From NCBI RefSeq assembly GCF_000196735.1, contig NC_014551.1:3467001-3531000 (forward strand): a DNA stretch of 64,000 bases. Reading direction: 5' to 3'. The translations under genes and the position numbers were made by a program. The notes under the pieces were generated by a model, which worked only from the letters and a program-made list of their open reading frames with translations, was not told the origin of the DNA and searched no databases. Position 1 is the first letter of the stretch; each line of letters opens with the position of its first letter. Below are positions 62,611 through 64,000 of this stretch, in pieces. Source of the stretch: Bacillus amyloliquefaciens DSM 7 = ATCC 23350. Lineage in GTDB: Bacteria > Bacillota > Bacilli > Bacillales > Bacillaceae.

Positions 62611-62693
62611 TATTATCATATGACCCCGGCGCCGGCAGAATGCCGGAAGCCTGCGGATTTGAAAGGAAAAAACGGCGCCGGCCGCTGATAATA
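62611..62693. repeat. Imperfect nested inverted repeat between ywqE and ywqF
   Basis: Outer arms TATTATCA (62611-62618) and TGATAATA (62686-62693) enclose two GC-rich palindromes, CCGGCGCCGG near 62626-62635 and CGGCGCCGG near 62673-62681, which can also pair with each other. It lies inside the expected ywqCDEF transcript and may set an mRNA processing or attenuation point. Confidence 0.45.
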
Positions 62694-62763
62694 GCATAAG
62701 CATAAAAAGATCATCTTGCAAAACAGCCGCTTACGCCTCATTTAAACGGGATGGATACGACGA

Positions 62764-63528
62764 TTAAAAAAGACCCCAGCGCTTACGGCGGGCCACAGGC
62801 AGCGGAGGTTCCTTATAAACGGCTTTGTTTTCAACGAGAAGCGCCGCGTTTTCCGTAAGCATGTAAATCAGCTCCGCCCCGGCTTCTTTTTTCAGAACGC
62901 CGAGCGCCTCCTGATAATAAAAATTTCTCGATCCGAGATTATGGGCGTCAGATGCGAGAAAGTGGATCAAATTCGCTTCAATAAGCTGCAGCGAAAAGGA
63001 CTTCGCTTTCCGCCCGAATGCCCCGGCAATGCAGCCGGCCGTCACTTGGGCAGCCGCGCCTTTCTTCACGAGACTGTAAAGGACGGATGGGTTTTCGCGG
63101 ATTTCTCTGTTCCGCTCCGGATGGGCGATGACGGGGACATATCCCTTCAGCTGCAATTCATAAAATAACCTTTCAGCGTAGGCCGGGACATGATCCGCCG
63201 GAAACTCCGCCAGCACATACTTTGTATCATGGAGCGGGACAAGCGAGCCGCTTTGAAGACCTGTCAGCAGATCTCCGTCTGTTCTGATTTCCTGGCCGGG
63301 CAGAACGGTCAGCGGAATGCCTTCCTTATTCAAACGTTTGTTTAACAGTCTGACCGCTTCTTTGACCGTGTGCCGGTCAGTGTCATAGCGGTATTTCATG
63401 TGATGAGGCGTCGCGATGATCGTATCAATCCCCTGTCTGACCGCTTCTCTCGCCATCTTGAGGCTTTCTGTATCATCCGCCGCGCCGTCGTCTATGGAAG
63501 GAAGGATGTGACAATGGATATCTATCAT
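62764..63528 (-). CDS. ywqE: Protein-tyrosine phosphatase YwqE (PHP type)
   Basis: Manganese-dependent tyrosine phosphatase of the polymerase-and-histidinol-phosphatase superfamily; dephosphorylates YwqD, YwqF and other targets. The 254 residues match B. subtilis YwqE. Metal ligands are visible: HCH at residues 5-7 (DIHCHILPSIDDG), TPHH near 41-44, IAHPERN near 137, and LASDAHN near 192. ATG 63528 follows AAGGAGG. It lies about 45 bases after ywqD, in the kinase-phosphatase-substrate order of the operon. Confidence 0.96.
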   Translation of the reverse strand: MIDIHCHILPSIDDGAADDTESLKMAREAVRQGIDTIIATPHHMKYRYDTDRHTVKEAVRLLNKRLNKEGIPLTVLPGQEIRTDGDLLTGLQSGSLVPLHDTKYVLAEFPADHVPAYAERLFYELQLKGYVPVIAHPERNREIRENPSVLYSLVKKGAAAQVTAGCIAGAFGRKAKSFSLQLIEANLIHFLASDAHNLGSRNFYYQEALGVLKKEAGAELIYMLTENAALLVENKAVYKEPPLPVARRKRWGLF

Positions 63529-63573
63529 ATTACAATCCCTCCTTAAAAAGAATGGACCGCGCCCATTATGACA

Positions 63574-64000
63574 TTATTGTCCATAATAAGCGTAGTCCGA
63601 GTGTTTCGTTTGTCTCTTCCCGTTCATGACGGCCCCAAGGAGCTTGCACGGGCAGTAATCGAGCGCTTCTTTCGCCTTGGCCGCTTTTTCCTTGTCCGTT
63701 TTCCCGCTTGAGATCACCATAATGGCCCCGTCAGTATAGCTGCCTAATATTTTCGTATCGGCTACGGCCAATACGGGAGGCGTGTCCAAAATCACCTTAT
63801 CATAAACGTCGGTTGCTTCTGACAGAAGATCCTTCATGGCATCCGTCGATAAAAGCTCCGCCGGATTGGGCGGGATCGGCCCGCTCGTTAAAATATCCAG
63901 ATTGGCTTCATCAGCCGGCAGAACGGCTTTCTGAAACGGAATCTGTTTTAACAGCAGCGACGTTAAGCCGGTGCCGTTATCCAATTTGAAGGTGAAATGA
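63574..64000 (-). CDS. ywqD: Protein-tyrosine kinase YwqD (PtkA), 3' part
   Basis: C-terminal ~141 residues of the cytoplasmic BY-kinase; the frame stays open to the window edge (HFTFKLDNGTGL at the first codons), so the gene continues beyond 64000 and the TTG at 63984 is not a start. Seen here are LTSGPIPPNPAELL, the Walker B-like VILDTPPVL and the C-terminal tyrosine cluster DYAYYGQ that is autophosphorylated. The Walker A part lies outside the window. In B. subtilis the membrane activator YwqC is upstream, and YwqE and YwqF downstream are partner and substrate. Confidence 0.92.
   Translation of the reverse strand, partial: HFTFKLDNGTGLTSLLLKQIPFQKAVLPADEANLDILTSGPIPPNPAELLSTDAMKDLLSEATDVYDKVILDTPPVLAVADTKILGSYTDGAIMVISSGKTDKEKAAKAKEALDYCPCKLLGAVMNGKRQTKHSDYAYYGQ

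Noticed and set aside
63574..63984. Treating TTG 63984 as the start of a short independent protein
   Set aside because: The frame is open through the window edge and matches the middle of the YwqD kinase, so it is a partial gene.

Overview
The window is chromosomal DNA from a member of the Bacillus subtilis group. Gene order and protein sequences follow the B. subtilis 168 gtaB-tag-lytD-gerB-ywt-rbs-als-cot-ywr-ywq arc very closely. The differences (no gga genes, no tagC, an extra germinant-receptor operon between pgs and rbs, a glycosyltransferase-methyltransferase fusion beside gerB, a different ywq toxin tail) suggest the B. velezensis / B. amyloliquefaciens / B. siamensis branch. The species is inferred from recalled gene order, not from a search.

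Layout. 0.1-10.7 kb: gtaB and the wall teichoic acid divergon (tagDEFGH leftward, tagAB rightward) for poly(glycerol phosphate) synthesis, glucosylation and export. 10.8-14.5 kb: autolysin lytD behind a SigD-type promoter, and manA. 14.7-18.4 kb: gerBA-gerBB-gerBC, with gerBC cut by an in-frame amber codon. 18.4-24.4 kb: GT2-methyltransferase fusion, ywtG, tagT, ywtE and a sunset-type coiled-coil protein. 24.5-28.8 kb: poly-gamma-glutamate genes pgsB-pgsC-pgsA-pgsE and the hydrolase pgdS, which has its own SigD-type promoter. 29.6-33.2 kb: a second gerA-family operon, whose C subunit is frameshifted in a T run. 33.3-39 kb: rbsRKDACB with a cre-like operator.

39-53.9 kb: ywsB, ywrO, acetoin genes alsSD with divergent alsR, ywrK, the spore-coat group ywrJ-cotB-cotH / cotG, then ywrF, ywrE, ywrD, ywrC, ywrB, ywrA. 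53.9-61.2 kb: an AT-rich accessory island read leftward. It holds ywqG, ywqH, ywqI, an LXG polymorphic toxin with a His-rich nuclease-like tail, an adjacent SUKH-like immunity gene, and then a trail of orphan immunity genes, a decayed immunity gene, a relic of a toxin pre-toxin domain and repeated promoter modules. 61.2-64 kb: ywqF (UDP-glucose dehydrogenase), ywqE (tyrosine phosphatase) and the 3' part of ywqD (tyrosine kinase), which runs off the window.

Themes: cell-surface polymers (teichoic acid, poly-gamma-glutamate, uronic-acid precursors), spore coat and germination, sugar and overflow metabolism, and inter-strain competition. The most interesting parts are the toxin/immunity island, which looks like a fossil record of toxin-tail replacement, and the independent damage to the lipoprotein subunits of both germinant receptors.
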